64,000 nt of DNA from CAIYOL01 sp964494805 (GTDB taxonomy: Bacteria > Planctomycetota > Phycisphaerae > Sedimentisphaerales > Anaerobacaceae): assembly GCA_964494805.1 (NCBI GenBank), contig CAZBST010000003.1, positions 62,001-126,000 on the forward strand, given 5' to 3'. The first letter of the stretch is position 1. The number at the start of each line of letters is the position of its first letter. The translations under genes and the position numbers were made by a program. The notes under the pieces were generated by a model. That model was not told the DNA's origin. It did no database searches and saw only the letters and a list, made by a program, of their open reading frames with translations. Of the stretch, positions 41,721 to 51,143 are shown one piece after another.

Positions 41721-44498
41721 ATGGAACAGCAAATCATCAAATCGATTATTGGAATAGCAGTTTTCCTGCTTTTAAATTCTACTTTACTGTTCTCTCAAAA
41801 TATTGCAATTGACGCTGGGAGCAATCAGATTATTAACTGGGAAAAGACACACTCTGCACAGCTCAAAGGAAGTGTGTCCTCAGACAAAATAAAAGTGGGA
41901 TGGACGTGCCCGCAGAATTCTGAAGTTGTTTTTAGAGATGTTTCCAATCCTATTACAGAAGTTACCTTCCCCCGCAGCGGTTATTATTTATTAATTCTCT
42001 GCAGTAAAAGTAATGACCCGGTAAGCAGTTCCGTAATTGTAAACGTCTTTAAACCCAATTCTTATAAAGAGAGACTTGCCGATCTAATAAGTTTGATGAC
42101 AGTTGATGAAAAGATTAAGCAATTAGCCAGCCAGGCAGATCCAATTCCTCGATTAGGACTTGCCAAATACAGATATTGGAATGAAGCATTACACGGAGTA
42201 TTAATCAGCGGCGCGACTTGCTTTCCGCAGGCTGTTGCGATGGGCTCCACATGGGACCCCAATCTCGTATATCGCGTAAGTTCAGCTATATCCGATGAAG
42301 CACGCGCATTAAACGTCATTAACGGCAAGGGATTAACTTACTGGAGTCCTACCCTTAATATCGCACGCGATCCACGCTGGGGACGTAATGAAGAATCCTA
42401 CAGTGAAGACCCATATCTGTTATCACGTATGGGTGTCGCATTTGTTAAAGGCATGCAGGGAGATGACCCTTATTACTTGAAAACCGTTTCTACCCCGAAA
42501 CACTTTGTAGCGAATAACGAGGAAGACCGCCGTCATACAGGCTCTTCCGACGTGGACATGCGCAGCTTGTTTGAATATTATTTGCCGGCATTTCGTAAAG
42601 CTATCGTTGAAGGCAAAGCTTACTCGGTAATGGGAGCATATAATGAACTAAATCAAGTTCCCTGCAATGCAAATATGTCTTTGTTAAACGACCTGTTAAG
42701 GCGCGGGTGGGGCTTCGAGGGTTATGTGGTATCCGACTGCGGCGCTATTTCTGATATGTTGAACGGACATCATTTTTTCGAAACCGGAGCCGAAGCTGTC
42801 GCAAGAAGCATCCTTGCCGGCTGTGATTTGAATTGCGGCGAATCCTATGGCCGATATTTACAGGAAGCTCTCGATAGAGGATTGCTGGAAGTAAAAGATA
42901 TAGACCGTGCTTTAGAAAGAGTTCTTTCCGCACGTTTCAGACTGGGTGAATTTGATCCGCCTGAAATGGTACCTTATAGTTCAATTACGAAAGATAAACT
43001 TGACTGCAAAGAACATCGCGACCTTGCACTCGAAGCTGCACAGAAATCAATGGTGCTGCTTAAAAATAACGGGATATTGCCTTTAAGAAAGGGCAAAGTA
43101 AAATCAATCGCAGTCATTGGTCCACATGCTTCTGAAGCCCAGTTAGGCATTTACAGCGGCTTTCCTAATTTTCGGGTCAGTCCTCTTGAAGGAATAAAAG
43201 ATAAAGCTGAGGCTGTAGGGATTAAAGTAGAATATGCACAGGGATGCCATATCGGCGGCGGATTGTTAAGGCCCATTGAACCGAAATATTTCACTCGGGT
43301 TGAAGGAACCGACAAAACCGGAATGAAGGGTGAATATTTCGATAATATGGATTTGTCCGGGAAGCCTGTTTTAACCAGAATAGATTCAGCGGTAGACTTT
43401 AGTTTTGGTACCAATTGCCCTGCTGTCGGTATTCCGGAAGACCAGTTTTCCATCCGGTGGACAGGTAAAATAATTCCTCCAGAAGATATCCATCGTATCG
43501 GTATCAGCTGCGATGACGGTTCACGTCTTTATTTAGATGGAAAGTTATTAATTGACGATTGGACCGAACATGGTGAAAAACCTATTGGTGCTGAAGCCGA
43601 ACTAAAACCGGGAAAAGAATATGAAGTAAAACTTGAATATTTTGAGAATGCTTTAGGTGCAAGTGCAAGATTAACATGGGACCTTAGCCAAAAGGATTTT
43701 AGTAAAGCTAAAGAAGTTGCTGCCAGAAATGATGTCGTTATTCTTGTGCTTGGAATTTCTCCCGGTCTTTCTCAGGAAGAGCTGGACCGAACTGAAATTG
43801 AATTGCCACAGGTTCAAAGAGATTTAATGGCTGAAGTCGAGTCTGTTAACCCTAATATTGTTATGGTACTTGTAAACGGAGGGCCTATAGCGCTTGCAGG
43901 AACAGAAGAAAAAGCAAATGCAATCGTAGAAGCATGGTATGCGGGAGAATTCAGCGGTAAAGCTATCGCTGATGTTTTATTCGGCGAAATTAATCCAGGC
44001 GGTAAACTTCCTGAAACATTCTATGCGTCAACACAACAGCTCCCTGGGATGTCTGATTATGACCTTATTAATCATCCCCGCACGTATATGTATTTCGACA
44101 AGTCAGTTTTATATCCGTTCGGACACGGGCTGTCATATACTCAATTCGATTACAGTAATCTTAAACTTGACTCTGACAAAATTAAAAAAGATGGTGAGAT
44201 TGAAATACAATTTACAATACAAAACGCCGGCAAAATTAAAGGTGATGAAGTTGCTCAGGTTTATGTCCATAATATTGACGCATCTATAAAAGTACCTATC
44301 AATCAATTAAAACGGTTTCAAAGGATTACACTCGCCCCCGGAAGGAGTAAAACACTCACATTCAAAATACCGGCATCTGAATTATCGTTTTACGATACCA
44401 AAACAAACGATTTTAAAACAGAACCAGGTAAGTGGGAAATTCAAGTTGGCAGTTCATCTAAAGATATCCGTTTGAAAAAAACCTTTACAATTGAATAG
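41721..44498 (+). CDS. GH3 family beta-glycosidase with PA14 domain
   Basis: 925-residue secreted enzyme, probably a beta-xylosidase or beta-glucosidase. A signal peptide (IIGIAVFLLLNSTLLFSQ) precedes an Ig-like segment. The GH3 barrel starts near residue 113, with YWNEALHGVL, TYWSPTLNIARDPRWGR and KHFVANNEE. The nucleophile Asp is in GYVVSDCGAISDM. A PA14 insert (about 535-650, SCDDGSRLYLDGKLLIDDWT) splits the second domain, as in many GH3 enzymes. A fibronectin-like C-terminus ends the protein. It heads a two-gene unit with the GH51 gene (23-bp gap). The gene is more AT-rich than most neighbours, consistent with transfer. Substrate choice is inferred from the arabinofuranosidase neighbours. 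Confidence 0.92.
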   Translation: MEQQIIKSIIGIAVFLLLNSTLLFSQNIAIDAGSNQIINWEKTHSAQLKGSVSSDKIKVGWTCPQNSEVVFRDVSNPITEVTFPRSGYYLLILCSKSNDPVSSSVIVNVFKPNSYKERLADLISLMTVDEKIKQLASQADPIPRLGLAKYRYWNEALHGVLISGATCFPQAVAMGSTWDPNLVYRVSSAISDEARALNVINGKGLTYWSPTLNIARDPRWGRNEESYSEDPYLLSRMGVAFVKGMQGDDPYYLKTVSTPKHFVANNEEDRRHTGSSDVDMRSLFEYYLPAFRKAIVEGKAYSVMGAYNELNQVPCNANMSLLNDLLRRGWGFEGYVVSDCGAISDMLNGHHFFETGAEAVARSILAGCDLNCGESYGRYLQEALDRGLLEVKDIDRALERVLSARFRLGEFDPPEMVPYSSITKDKLDCKEHRDLALEAAQKSMVLLKNNGILPLRKGKVKSIAVIGPHASEAQLGIYSGFPNFRVSPLEGIKDKAEAVGIKVEYAQGCHIGGGLLRPIEPKYFTRVEGTDKTGMKGEYFDNMDLSGKPVLTRIDSAVDFSFGTNCPAVGIPEDQFSIRWTGKIIPPEDIHRIGISCDDGSRLYLDGKLLIDDWTEHGEKPIGAEAELKPGKEYEVKLEYFENALGASARLTWDLSQKDFSKAKEVAARNDVVILVLGISPGLSQEELDRTEIELPQVQRDLMAEVESVNPNIVMVLVNGGPIALAGTEEKANAIVEAWYAGEFSGKAIADVLFGEINPGGKLPETFYASTQQLPGMSDYDLINHPRTYMYFDKSVLYPFGHGLSYTQFDYSNLKLDSDKIKKDGEIEIQFTIQNAGKIKGDEVAQVYVHNIDASIKVPINQLKRFQRITLAPGRSKTLTFKIPASELSFYDTKTNDFKTEPGKWEIQVGSSSKDIRLKKTFTIE

Positions 44499-44521
44499 AA
44501 AAAACTAAATCAGGAGTCATC

Positions 44522-46054
44522 ATGAAAAAATTATTTTTTACCTCCCTACTGCTTGTTCTCGGCTTTTGCTCATTCGCCCAGGCAGCAAAAATCAAAATCG
44601 ACGTTGACAGAAAAATAGGAGAGATTGACCCCAAAATCTACGGGGTCTTTATGGAACCCATTACATTTACCCCTAAAAGACTGGGTCTGGAAGGCAACAC
44701 ACCAATAAATACGCTTTACGGGCCGCTGTATAATCCCGAATCTCCCCTGGCTGATGAAAACGGCTTCAATAAGGCGTACATCGAAGCGGCGAGGGAACTT
44801 AAGATAACCAATATGCGCTGGCCTGGTGGAAATTACACAGCAGCATATAACTGGCAGGACGGCATCGGCCCAAAAGAGAAACGTCCGGTGCGCAAAGAAC
44901 TGGCGTGGGGCGGTATTGAAAACAACCATGTGGGGACCGATGAATGGATTGAGCTGAACGAATCCATCGGCTCTGAGAATGTCATTTGCATCAATCTCGG
45001 AACGGGAACCGTCGACGATGCCCGCTACTGGGTCGAATATTGTAATTGTGAGCCGGGCACTTACTATGCGGACCTGAGGAAAAAGTACGGCCATGAAAAA
45101 CCGTTTGGTGTGGAGTACTGGTGCCTCGGCAATGAGGTGGACGGCGAGCCGTGGATTATTGGGTACAAGAACGCGGAAGATTACTGCAAGATTGCGAAAG
45201 TAGCGGCCAGAGCGATGCGGAATACGGACAGGAGTATAAAGCTGGTCGCCAACGGGTCATCCAATTATGAAGCGACGGGGAAATGGGTCGACTGGAACTG
45301 GAAAATTATAAATGAATTAAGAGACTTTGCCGATTACATCTCGATTCACCGCTATTGGGACCCTTCCGACGATTATTATGTTTATGTCGGTCAGCGGGCG
45401 ATAGACCTCCAGCAGAAGATTTCTATGGTTGCCTCGCAAATTGAAGCCGTCAGGATTCGGTACGGGATAGATAAGCCGATTTATTTGTCGGTAGACGAAT
45501 ACGGCGCGTTTGGAAGAAGTTTTTTGCAGGTACTGGCAGCGGCTCAATACTTTAACGCATTCATCCGTAATGCTGATACTGTCAAGATGGCAAACTATAC
45601 GCTTTTTACCTCATTATTGAGTCCTGACAAAGATAAAGGTTTGTTTAAAACTCCGTTATTCCACACATTCAAATTATTTTCAAACAATTGTCAGGGTAAG
45701 TCAGTTGACGTTTTCGTGGACTGCAATAAATATGATACAAATGAATGTAAGGGTATTGCCTACCTCGATGCAACAGCCGTTTTTGATGATGCAACTGATA
45801 CATTATTCATTAATGTCGTAAACAGACATAAAGACGAACCAATCGAGACTGAAATTCTCAGCACTTCCGGAGCATTTTCAGGTAAGGCAGCGGCAAGTGT
45901 AGTTAACAGACAAAATATTCATGAAGATTTTACTTTCGATAAAAAGGAAGAATACATTCCAGTAACAAATGAATTTCCGGTTGAGGGGAAAAAGATAATC
46001 TACTCTTTCCCGGCACATTCATTTGTGCAAATAAAGGTGAAAATAAAGAAGTAA
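44522..46054 (+). CDS. GH51 family alpha-L-arabinofuranosidase
   Basis: 510-residue secreted enzyme that removes arabinofuranosyl side chains from arabinoxylan or arabinan. A signal peptide (MKKLFFTSLLLVLGFCSFAQA) is followed by the family start IGEIDPKIYGVFMEPI. The GH51 TIM barrel shows NMRWPGGNYTAAYNWQDGIG and the acid/base Glu in WCLGNEVDGEP. The nucleophile Glu is expected in LSVDEYGAFG, the position of the usual DEWN. A C-terminal beta-sandwich completes the fold. It has an AGGAGT ribosome site and is cotranscribed with the GH3 gene. The stop codon lies only 18 bp from the end of the convergent ftsY. Confidence 0.92.
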   Translation: MKKLFFTSLLLVLGFCSFAQAAKIKIDVDRKIGEIDPKIYGVFMEPITFTPKRLGLEGNTPINTLYGPLYNPESPLADENGFNKAYIEAARELKITNMRWPGGNYTAAYNWQDGIGPKEKRPVRKELAWGGIENNHVGTDEWIELNESIGSENVICINLGTGTVDDARYWVEYCNCEPGTYYADLRKKYGHEKPFGVEYWCLGNEVDGEPWIIGYKNAEDYCKIAKVAARAMRNTDRSIKLVANGSSNYEATGKWVDWNWKIINELRDFADYISIHRYWDPSDDYYVYVGQRAIDLQQKISMVASQIEAVRIRYGIDKPIYLSVDEYGAFGRSFLQVLAAAQYFNAFIRNADTVKMANYTLFTSLLSPDKDKGLFKTPLFHTFKLFSNNCQGKSVDVFVDCNKYDTNECKGIAYLDATAVFDDATDTLFINVVNRHKDEPIETEILSTSGAFSGKAAASVVNRQNIHEDFTFDKKEEYIPVTNEFPVEGKKIIYSFPAHSFVQIKVKIKK

Positions 46055-46071
46055 GCAGGAATGACAATCCT

Positions 46072-46995
46072 TTATGCGAACAGCGCTTCGGTGAAGGTAT
46101 CAGGGTTGAATTCTGCGATGTCTTCAGGTTTTTCGCCGAGGCCGACGAATTTGACGGGGATGTCGAGCTGGTCTTTAATGGCGATAACGATTCCGCCTCG
46201 GGCGGTGCCGTCGAGTTTAGCGAGGAATATGCCTGTAACGTTAATTGCCTGAGTGAACAATTTGGCCTGAGCGATGGCATTCTGGCCTGTAGTGGCATCA
46301 AGAATCAACAAGACTTCATTCGGTGCACGGGGTATTTTGCGTGCGACGACATCGCGGATTTTTGTCAGCTCCCTCATCAGGTCTTTTTGCGTATGCAGCC
46401 GGCCCGCGGTATCTAAAATCAGAAAATCAGCATCCCTTGCAACGGCGGCTTCGCAGGCATCGAAGGCGACGGCTGCTGGGTCGGAGCCGCTTTTGTGTTT
46501 GACGATTTGGACGCCGATGCGCTCGGCCCAAATACTTAACTGCTCGGTTGCGGCGGCACGGAAAGTGTCGCAGGCGGCAACAATCACCTTTTTGTTATCC
46601 CTGCTGAGAGTATGGGCAAGCTTGGCAATACTGGTAGTTTTGCCGGAGCCGTTGACGCCGGCGATTAAAATCACCGTCGGGCCGGTTGCGGCCATACGCA
46701 GTTGCCTGTCCTGATGCGGCCAGTAGCTTTTTATGTGCTCTTTGAGAAAGGGAATAATATCGTCGGTAGTTGCGATTTGCCTGCTGCTGTAGGCCGTTCG
46801 CAGGTCTGATATGAGCTTGTCGGTAGTTTCTACGCCGATATCGTCGCTGATGAGGGTTTTTTCAAGCTCATCGAGCAGGGGATCATCGATATTTCGGCCT
46901 AATTTCAGTGCCGACGAAAGTGAAGAGCTGATTTTGTCTCGTGTTTTGCTTAGCCGGTCTTTGAAGAATTGGGCGGTTTTAGCGAAGATTGCCAT
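46072..46995 (-). CDS. ftsY: Signal recognition particle receptor FtsY
   Basis: 307-residue SRP receptor GTPase that docks ribosome-SRP complexes at the inner membrane. It is a short form with a basic N-helix region and no long acidic A domain. GTPase motifs are in order: GVNGSGKTTSIAKLA (G1), DTFRAAATEQL, ILDTAGRLHTQ (G3), AKLDGTARGG (G4) and FVGLGEKPEDI near the end. It is transcribed divergently from dnaA. Its last 19 codons and stop are duplicated at 41506-41568 with synonymous differences, so its 3' end may have been replaced when the neighbouring glycosidase block entered. The gene itself is intact. Confidence 0.96.
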   Translation of the reverse strand: MAIFAKTAQFFKDRLSKTRDKISSSLSSALKLGRNIDDPLLDELEKTLISDDIGVETTDKLISDLRTAYSSRQIATTDDIIPFLKEHIKSYWPHQDRQLRMAATGPTVILIAGVNGSGKTTSIAKLAHTLSRDNKKVIVAACDTFRAAATEQLSIWAERIGVQIVKHKSGSDPAAVAFDACEAAVARDADFLILDTAGRLHTQKDLMRELTKIRDVVARKIPRAPNEVLLILDATTGQNAIAQAKLFTQAINVTGIFLAKLDGTARGGIVIAIKDQLDIPVKFVGLGEKPEDIAEFNPDTFTEALFA

Positions 46996-47190
46996 AATTA
47001 TTTTCCTGATAGATAAAAATAGCTCAGGAGGTGAGTTTCGCAGAAATAGGAGGAAATTTCAAGTGTGGCTAACATTTTTATCCGTCATAGGCGGATTAAT
47101 TTTTCAAACTTTTTGTTAATTTAGGAAGAATTCGCCGGAGGCGGATAAATTTGCATTTTTTGTTTTTTGTCACAAAACAGATATTTTTCT

Positions 47191-47219
47191 TTGACAAATC
47201 GAGGAATTAAGGTTAGAGT
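47191..47219 (+). promoter_or_regulatory. Candidate dnaA promoter
   Basis: Perfect TTGACA (47191-47196), a 17-bp spacer and TAGAGT (47214-47219) in the 391-bp ftsY-dnaA interval. One TTATCACTT resembles a DnaA box. Other than two GGCGGAT(A/T)AATTT motifs, the interval shows no further feature. Confidence 0.5.
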
Positions 47220-47386
47220 TCCGTTATCACTTGGCGTAAGCCATGTTGCGCATTTACCGGGTAAGGCTTTATTCAATCTCAGAGGGTGATGAGGTTCAGC
47301 CTTATTAGGAATTTTTGACAGTGATGTTTTAGGCGGGTAGCTGCTTTTTGCATAGAGTAATATTTGTGAAAGGAGTGGAGCGAAGT

Positions 47387-48706
47387 TTGGCAACGAGGGA
47401 AGTTGAAAACATTTTCGCAGATATAGTTGAACGAGTAAAAGCACTTGACCCTGTCAATACCCGCACATGGTTCGATAAGCTAACTGTTTCCCACTTAGAT
47501 GGCGGCTCACTGGAGATTGGCTGTCCCGATGAGGCCATGCTGCAGTTTTTACGCGACAATTGCAAGAGCAGTTTCACGCGGGCAGCACAGCAGATAACCG
47601 GCCACCTTGTTGCGGTGGATTTCGATGTTGAGCGGCGAAGAAGCTTTTTGCGCCGGTCTCGCCGCCGTGAGAGCAGGCTTAACCTGCATCCTGATTATAC
47701 CTTCGATAATTTTGTAGTAGGGCCGAGCAACCGTCTTGCTCAGGCAAGCTGCGTTGCGGTAAGTCAGTCGCCCGGCAATACTTATAATCCACTTTTTCTT
47801 TACGGCAGCGCCGGTTTGGGTAAAACGCACCTTTTGCACGCTGTTTGCTGCGAAGCCAAACAGAAGTTCGGCAGGGCGATAATTCAATTTTTAAGCTGTG
47901 AGGGTTTCGTCAACAGGTTCATCAGGGCGATAGAAGAAGGAAATCTGGCCGGCTTTCAGAGCCAGTTTCGCACCGTGGATATGCTGGTGATAGATGATGT
48001 CCAGTTCTTGCGTGAACGGGAACAGAGCCAGGAGGAATTTTTCCATACTTTTAATACCCTTTACAGCAACGGCAAACAAATCATACTCAGTGCCGACAGC
48101 CCGCCCGGTGAGATTCCTTCTTTGGAAGAGCGGCTTATCAGCAGATTCAACTGGGGTCTGGTTGCGAGGATTGACCCGCCAAGCTATGAGACAAGGATTG
48201 CAATCGTTCAGAAAAAAGCCCACCTTCGGGGCCTGAGTATTTGTGACGAAATAGCTGAATATATTGCCCGCAAAGTACACGCAAATATCAGAGAATTGGA
48301 GGGAGCGCTTACAACCATTTACGCTGTAGCGACTACTACCGGTGATGAAATCACCATTGAAATGGCTCAGAGGGCTTTGAAAGGCCAAATTGAATCAGCG
48401 TCCAGACATATAAATATTACCGATATTATCGAAGTGGTAACCTCTCATTTTGATGTTCGGCTTGCAGATTTGCAGAGCAAGAAGCGCAGCCAAAGCATAG
48501 CTGAGCCGCGTCAGATTTGTATGTATTTAGCGAGGAACCTAACGAAACACAGCCTCGAAGAAATTGGCGGTCATTTGGGCGGCCGGGATCATACAACCGT
48601 TATGCACGCCTGCAACAAGATAGGTGAGGCCAGAAACTGCGATCCCCAAATGCATGCATTGCTGAACGAGCTGACAAAACGAATCACACAAGCTCCACAG
48701 GCTTGA
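47387..48706 (+). CDS. dnaA: Chromosomal replication initiator DnaA
   Basis: 439-residue AAA+ initiator that melts the origin. I prefer the TTG start at 47387 (LATREVENIFADIVERVKAL) because AGGAGTGGAG lies directly upstream. Earlier in-frame TTG and GTG codons at 47348 and 47366 lack this and would give up to 452 residues. Domain I is followed by a very short, Arg-rich linker instead of a long domain II. Domain III shows LYGSAGLGKTHLLHAV (Walker A, with Ser-Ala for the usual Gly-Val), LVIDDVQFL (Walker B) and a sensor/arginine-finger region LEERLISRFNWG. Domain IV ends with the DNA-binding signature GGRDHTTVMHACNKI. No DnaA-box cluster marks an origin here. Confidence 0.95.
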   Translation: MATREVENIFADIVERVKALDPVNTRTWFDKLTVSHLDGGSLEIGCPDEAMLQFLRDNCKSSFTRAAQQITGHLVAVDFDVERRRSFLRRSRRRESRLNLHPDYTFDNFVVGPSNRLAQASCVAVSQSPGNTYNPLFLYGSAGLGKTHLLHAVCCEAKQKFGRAIIQFLSCEGFVNRFIRAIEEGNLAGFQSQFRTVDMLVIDDVQFLREREQSQEEFFHTFNTLYSNGKQIILSADSPPGEIPSLEERLISRFNWGLVARIDPPSYETRIAIVQKKAHLRGLSICDEIAEYIARKVHANIRELEGALTTIYAVATTTGDEITIEMAQRALKGQIESASRHINITDIIEVVTSHFDVRLADLQSKKRSQSIAEPRQICMYLARNLTKHSLEEIGGHLGGRDHTTVMHACNKIGEARNCDPQMHALLNELTKRITQAPQA

Positions 48707-48756
48707 ATTTAGTTAAGTGGGGAGCTTTTCTGCCGAACCCACATAGGAGCAAATAA

Positions 48757-48792
48757 AAAAGGCTTTAAGGACAATGACCTCACAGCCCTTAA
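48757..48792 (-). terminator. Probable terminator of the first PEP-CTERM gene
   Basis: On the minus strand an imperfect stem AAGGGCT...AGCCTT with an inner AGG/CCT is followed by TTTTTATT, about 30 bp after the stop at 48821. Confidence 0.45.
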
Positions 48793-48820
48793 TTTTATAC
48801 GTTCCTGCAATTCACTTAGC

Positions 48821-49438
48821 TCAGCGTTTTCTGCGGAGCAGACTCAAACCGCCGAGGCCAAGCAAAGCAATCGTCGCCGGCTCAGGAACAAATGTAACGT
48901 TATCAACGTAACCGCTCCCGCTAATTGTAAAGAGCTTGATGCCCAGATATTCCGTGCCAATGGGCAGCAGCAGACTGGTGCCGATAGGCCCACTAAACCA
49001 ACCAGTACCGCCATCTAAAGGAGCGGTGCTTGTCGATTGGCCATTGACAAGGGGACTGGCACTGGGAAACCCGCTTATCTCCCCACTGTATGCGCTTATT
49101 TTAATAGCAAACCATGTGTATTCCACGCCCGGGTTAAAATAGGCTGAAACTGATGCAACAACTCCGTCTGTGACAACATCGTCAATGTCGATGAGTTGAT
49201 GAACATTGCTACCCGCTGCAAGCGAGAGCATTTTAATGCCATCAATGGGAAATACCGGGTCGGTAGCGCCAACGACTGAGGATGAACCAGTAGCACTCCA
49301 TAGTCCAGTAGTTGTGGGTAATCCGGAATCAAGAGCGCCACTTTCAAAACTGCCGTCGACAAGAAGGGTTGCACCAGCGGGGGAATTTAGGCATAATGCG
49401 CACAAGAAGACTAATAGGCTCAAAACAGTTTTTTTCAT
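48821..49438 (-). CDS. PEP-CTERM surface protein (jelly-roll type)
   Basis: 205-residue exported protein. The signal peptide (MKKTVLSLLVFLCALCLNSP) precedes a beta-rich domain starting LLVDGSFESGALDSGLPTTT, as in carbohydrate-binding jelly-roll folds of this group. The C-terminus is a canonical exosortase signal: VPEPATIALLGLGGLSLL followed by RRKR. Such signals are cut at the PEP motif by an exosortase and the protein is moved to the envelope or matrix. No exosortase gene is in the window. The ligand is unknown. It is the most downstream of a row of similar minus-strand genes. Confidence 0.85.
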   Translation of the reverse strand: MKKTVLSLLVFLCALCLNSPAGATLLVDGSFESGALDSGLPTTTGLWSATGSSSVVGATDPVFPIDGIKMLSLAAGSNVHQLIDIDDVVTDGVVASVSAYFNPGVEYTWFAIKISAYSGEISGFPSASPLVNGQSTSTAPLDGGTGWFSGPIGTSLLLPIGTEYLGIKLFTISGSGYVDNVTFVPEPATIALLGLGGLSLLRRKR

Positions 49439-49472
49439 TTGTGTTTTTCCTTTTCTTTTATTTTTTCTTCTT

Positions 49473-50225
49473 TTACTTTTTCTTTTTTATCAAACTCAAA
49501 GCACCAAGGCCGAGCAGGCAAACCGTTGCCGGTTCTGGAACTTCGGTAATCAGGGTTTGATACGTTGGATTTATGGTCGTATCAATCAGCGCTACCAGAT
49601 TGGCCAGCGGGACGCCAGATAGATTGGAAAGACCGCTGAGCCAGTCAGCTGCAATACCGACGGATGCAGCAGGATTGCTTGTGCCGGCCTGAAACGAACC
49701 AGCGGAGAGGTTCAGCGAAGGGAGAGTGCCGTCATAATCATAGACAATCTCATAAAGCGCATAACTGAACGCCAAAGCAATTTGATTCTCTGTCGTGTTG
49801 GCTGGTTGTCCTGAAATAAAGCCGCCAAAACTGCCGCCATAATAAATGGCTGTATCAGTCTCCCAGCTATGGTCATAATGCAGGGTCCAGAGCTGGCGTA
49901 TAAGGTTTGCCTTATCAGTGCCAAACACTGCCTCAGGTGTGTCCACATTATACAAGGCGTATGCAAAATCCATATACCCGCTGAGGTCGGTACAGTACAT
50001 CCATGTATGAGACGGCACCTGTTGGGCCAATGGGCCAGTGGCGTTTTGCGTGTTAAAAATCATTACGCCGTTAGCGCCGTTGTACGATGGTAAGTTGACT
50101 CCCTCTTGTCCACCGGCATCTACTGCTACATAAACCGCTTCGATTGTGCTGATGGTAGCGTTGACAGTTCCTGCCGAAACCAGAATTACTGCTGCTACTA
50201 AAAAAGTTACAATTAATCTTTTCAT
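49473..50225 (-). CDS. PEP-CTERM protein with thioester-domain-like pattern (1)
   Basis: 250-residue exported protein with signal peptide (VTFLVAAVILVSAGTVNA) and a C-terminal VPEPATVCLLGLGALSLI-KKKK sorting signal. The middle contains YCTDLSGYM, an NLIRQLWTLHY segment and AFSYALYEIVYDYDG, spaced like the Cys and QxAIW blocks of thioester-domain adhesins, but the Gln is replaced. A similar arrangement in the protein at 51144-51851 marks the two as paralogues. Thioester-type surface attachment is therefore possible but not supported at the key residue. The 5' flank (50226-50486) holds two hairpins (CACTC-CTAAA-GAGTG and GGGTTTG/CAAACCC) and no gene. Confidence 0.82.
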   Translation of the reverse strand: MKRLIVTFLVAAVILVSAGTVNATISTIEAVYVAVDAGGQEGVNLPSYNGANGVMIFNTQNATGPLAQQVPSHTWMYCTDLSGYMDFAYALYNVDTPEAVFGTDKANLIRQLWTLHYDHSWETDTAIYYGGSFGGFISGQPANTTENQIALAFSYALYEIVYDYDGTLPSLNLSAGSFQAGTSNPAASVGIAADWLSGLSNLSGVPLANLVALIDTTINPTYQTLITEVPEPATVCLLGLGALSLIKKKK

Positions 50226-50486
50226 TTTCGTCCACTCCTATTTCACTTCTTCTTTCTTATTTGCAACGTTTCTCTTTTTGCTGCGAACCGCCCGCAGCAT
50301 TTATCATTATCACTCCTAAAGAGTGTTTGTTTTCGTGCTGGGTTTGTTGTTAGGTTCGTCAAACCCGGCAGAAGAGGAGAGAGAGGTTCTTAGCGCAAAC
50401 ATCATCTATCGTTAGAGTTTTCTCTCCTTGTCTACAACTTCCTCCTTTTCCTTGCCTAAAGTTTTCTCCAGTCTATTATTATTACA

Positions 50487-51095
50487 TCACGCACTGCGTT
50501 TTCTGCGGAGCAATGTCAAGCTGCCGAGGCCGAGCAAAGCAACCGTCGCCGGCTCTGGAACTGGAATTGCAAACGAGAAATTATCCATGCCCCAATATTT
50601 ACCAGCACCTTCGCTTTGGATTACCAAGGTGTCAATGCCAGTAAAATTGGCCGTAACCGCGATAAACTTATCGTTAGGTAAAGCCACCGGCAATGTGTAA
50701 ACCTCAGTTCCACCGACCTTGCCGCGGAGAGTTAACGATTTGGCTGACCAGCCCTGATAAGTGTTATTCTGTACAAAGCTGGTAAAATCAGCCCCAATAA
50801 AATCAAAGAGGGTTGTACTGATCAGGGTCGTTAGGTTACCGTTACCGCCGTTGTACGCGAAGTTCGTGGAGCTTGTCGGGCCGTAGGTGTTTCCGTACGT
50901 ATTCTTGTAATTGGGCCCCAAATCATCTCCGTTTAGGACCTCAAATCCAGTCCACGTCAGCCCCGCGTAACTGGCAGGGACGAAGTCCCAGTTGGGAGGG
51001 CCTGTAAGAGTGGTGGGTAAGTCGTCGAAGTTGACTATCGTGGCAAAAGATGGGCACGTAAGCATCACAATTAACAATAAAACGATTTTTTTCAT
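50487..51095 (-). CDS. PEP-CTERM surface protein
   Basis: 202-residue exported protein. Signal peptide MKKIVLLLIVMLTCPSFA, then a beta-rich domain beginning TIVNFDDLPTTLTGPPNWDF. The pattern with GLTWTGFEVL, TSFVQNNTYQGWSAKSLTLR and FTGIDTLVIQSEG is typical of PEP-CTERM jelly-roll domains of this kind. The C-terminus is VPEPATVALLGLGSLTLL followed by RRKRSA. The DNA encoding the sorting signal is closely similar to that of its neighbours, so the tail modules share recent ancestry. No binding partner is known. Confidence 0.84.
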   Translation of the reverse strand: MKKIVLLLIVMLTCPSFATIVNFDDLPTTLTGPPNWDFVPASYAGLTWTGFEVLNGDDLGPNYKNTYGNTYGPTSSTNFAYNGGNGNLTTLISTTLFDFIGADFTSFVQNNTYQGWSAKSLTLRGKVGGTEVYTLPVALPNDKFIAVTANFTGIDTLVIQSEGAGKYWGMDNFSFAIPVPEPATVALLGLGSLTLLRRKRSA

Positions 51096-51143
51096 TTGGG
51101 CTTCTCCTTTCGCCTCATCACCATTTGTTATTTTTGTTTATTG

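Noticed and set aside
46996..47386. Replication origin next to dnaA
   Set aside because: Only one TTATCACTT-like box and no cluster of DnaA boxes or clear unwinding element.
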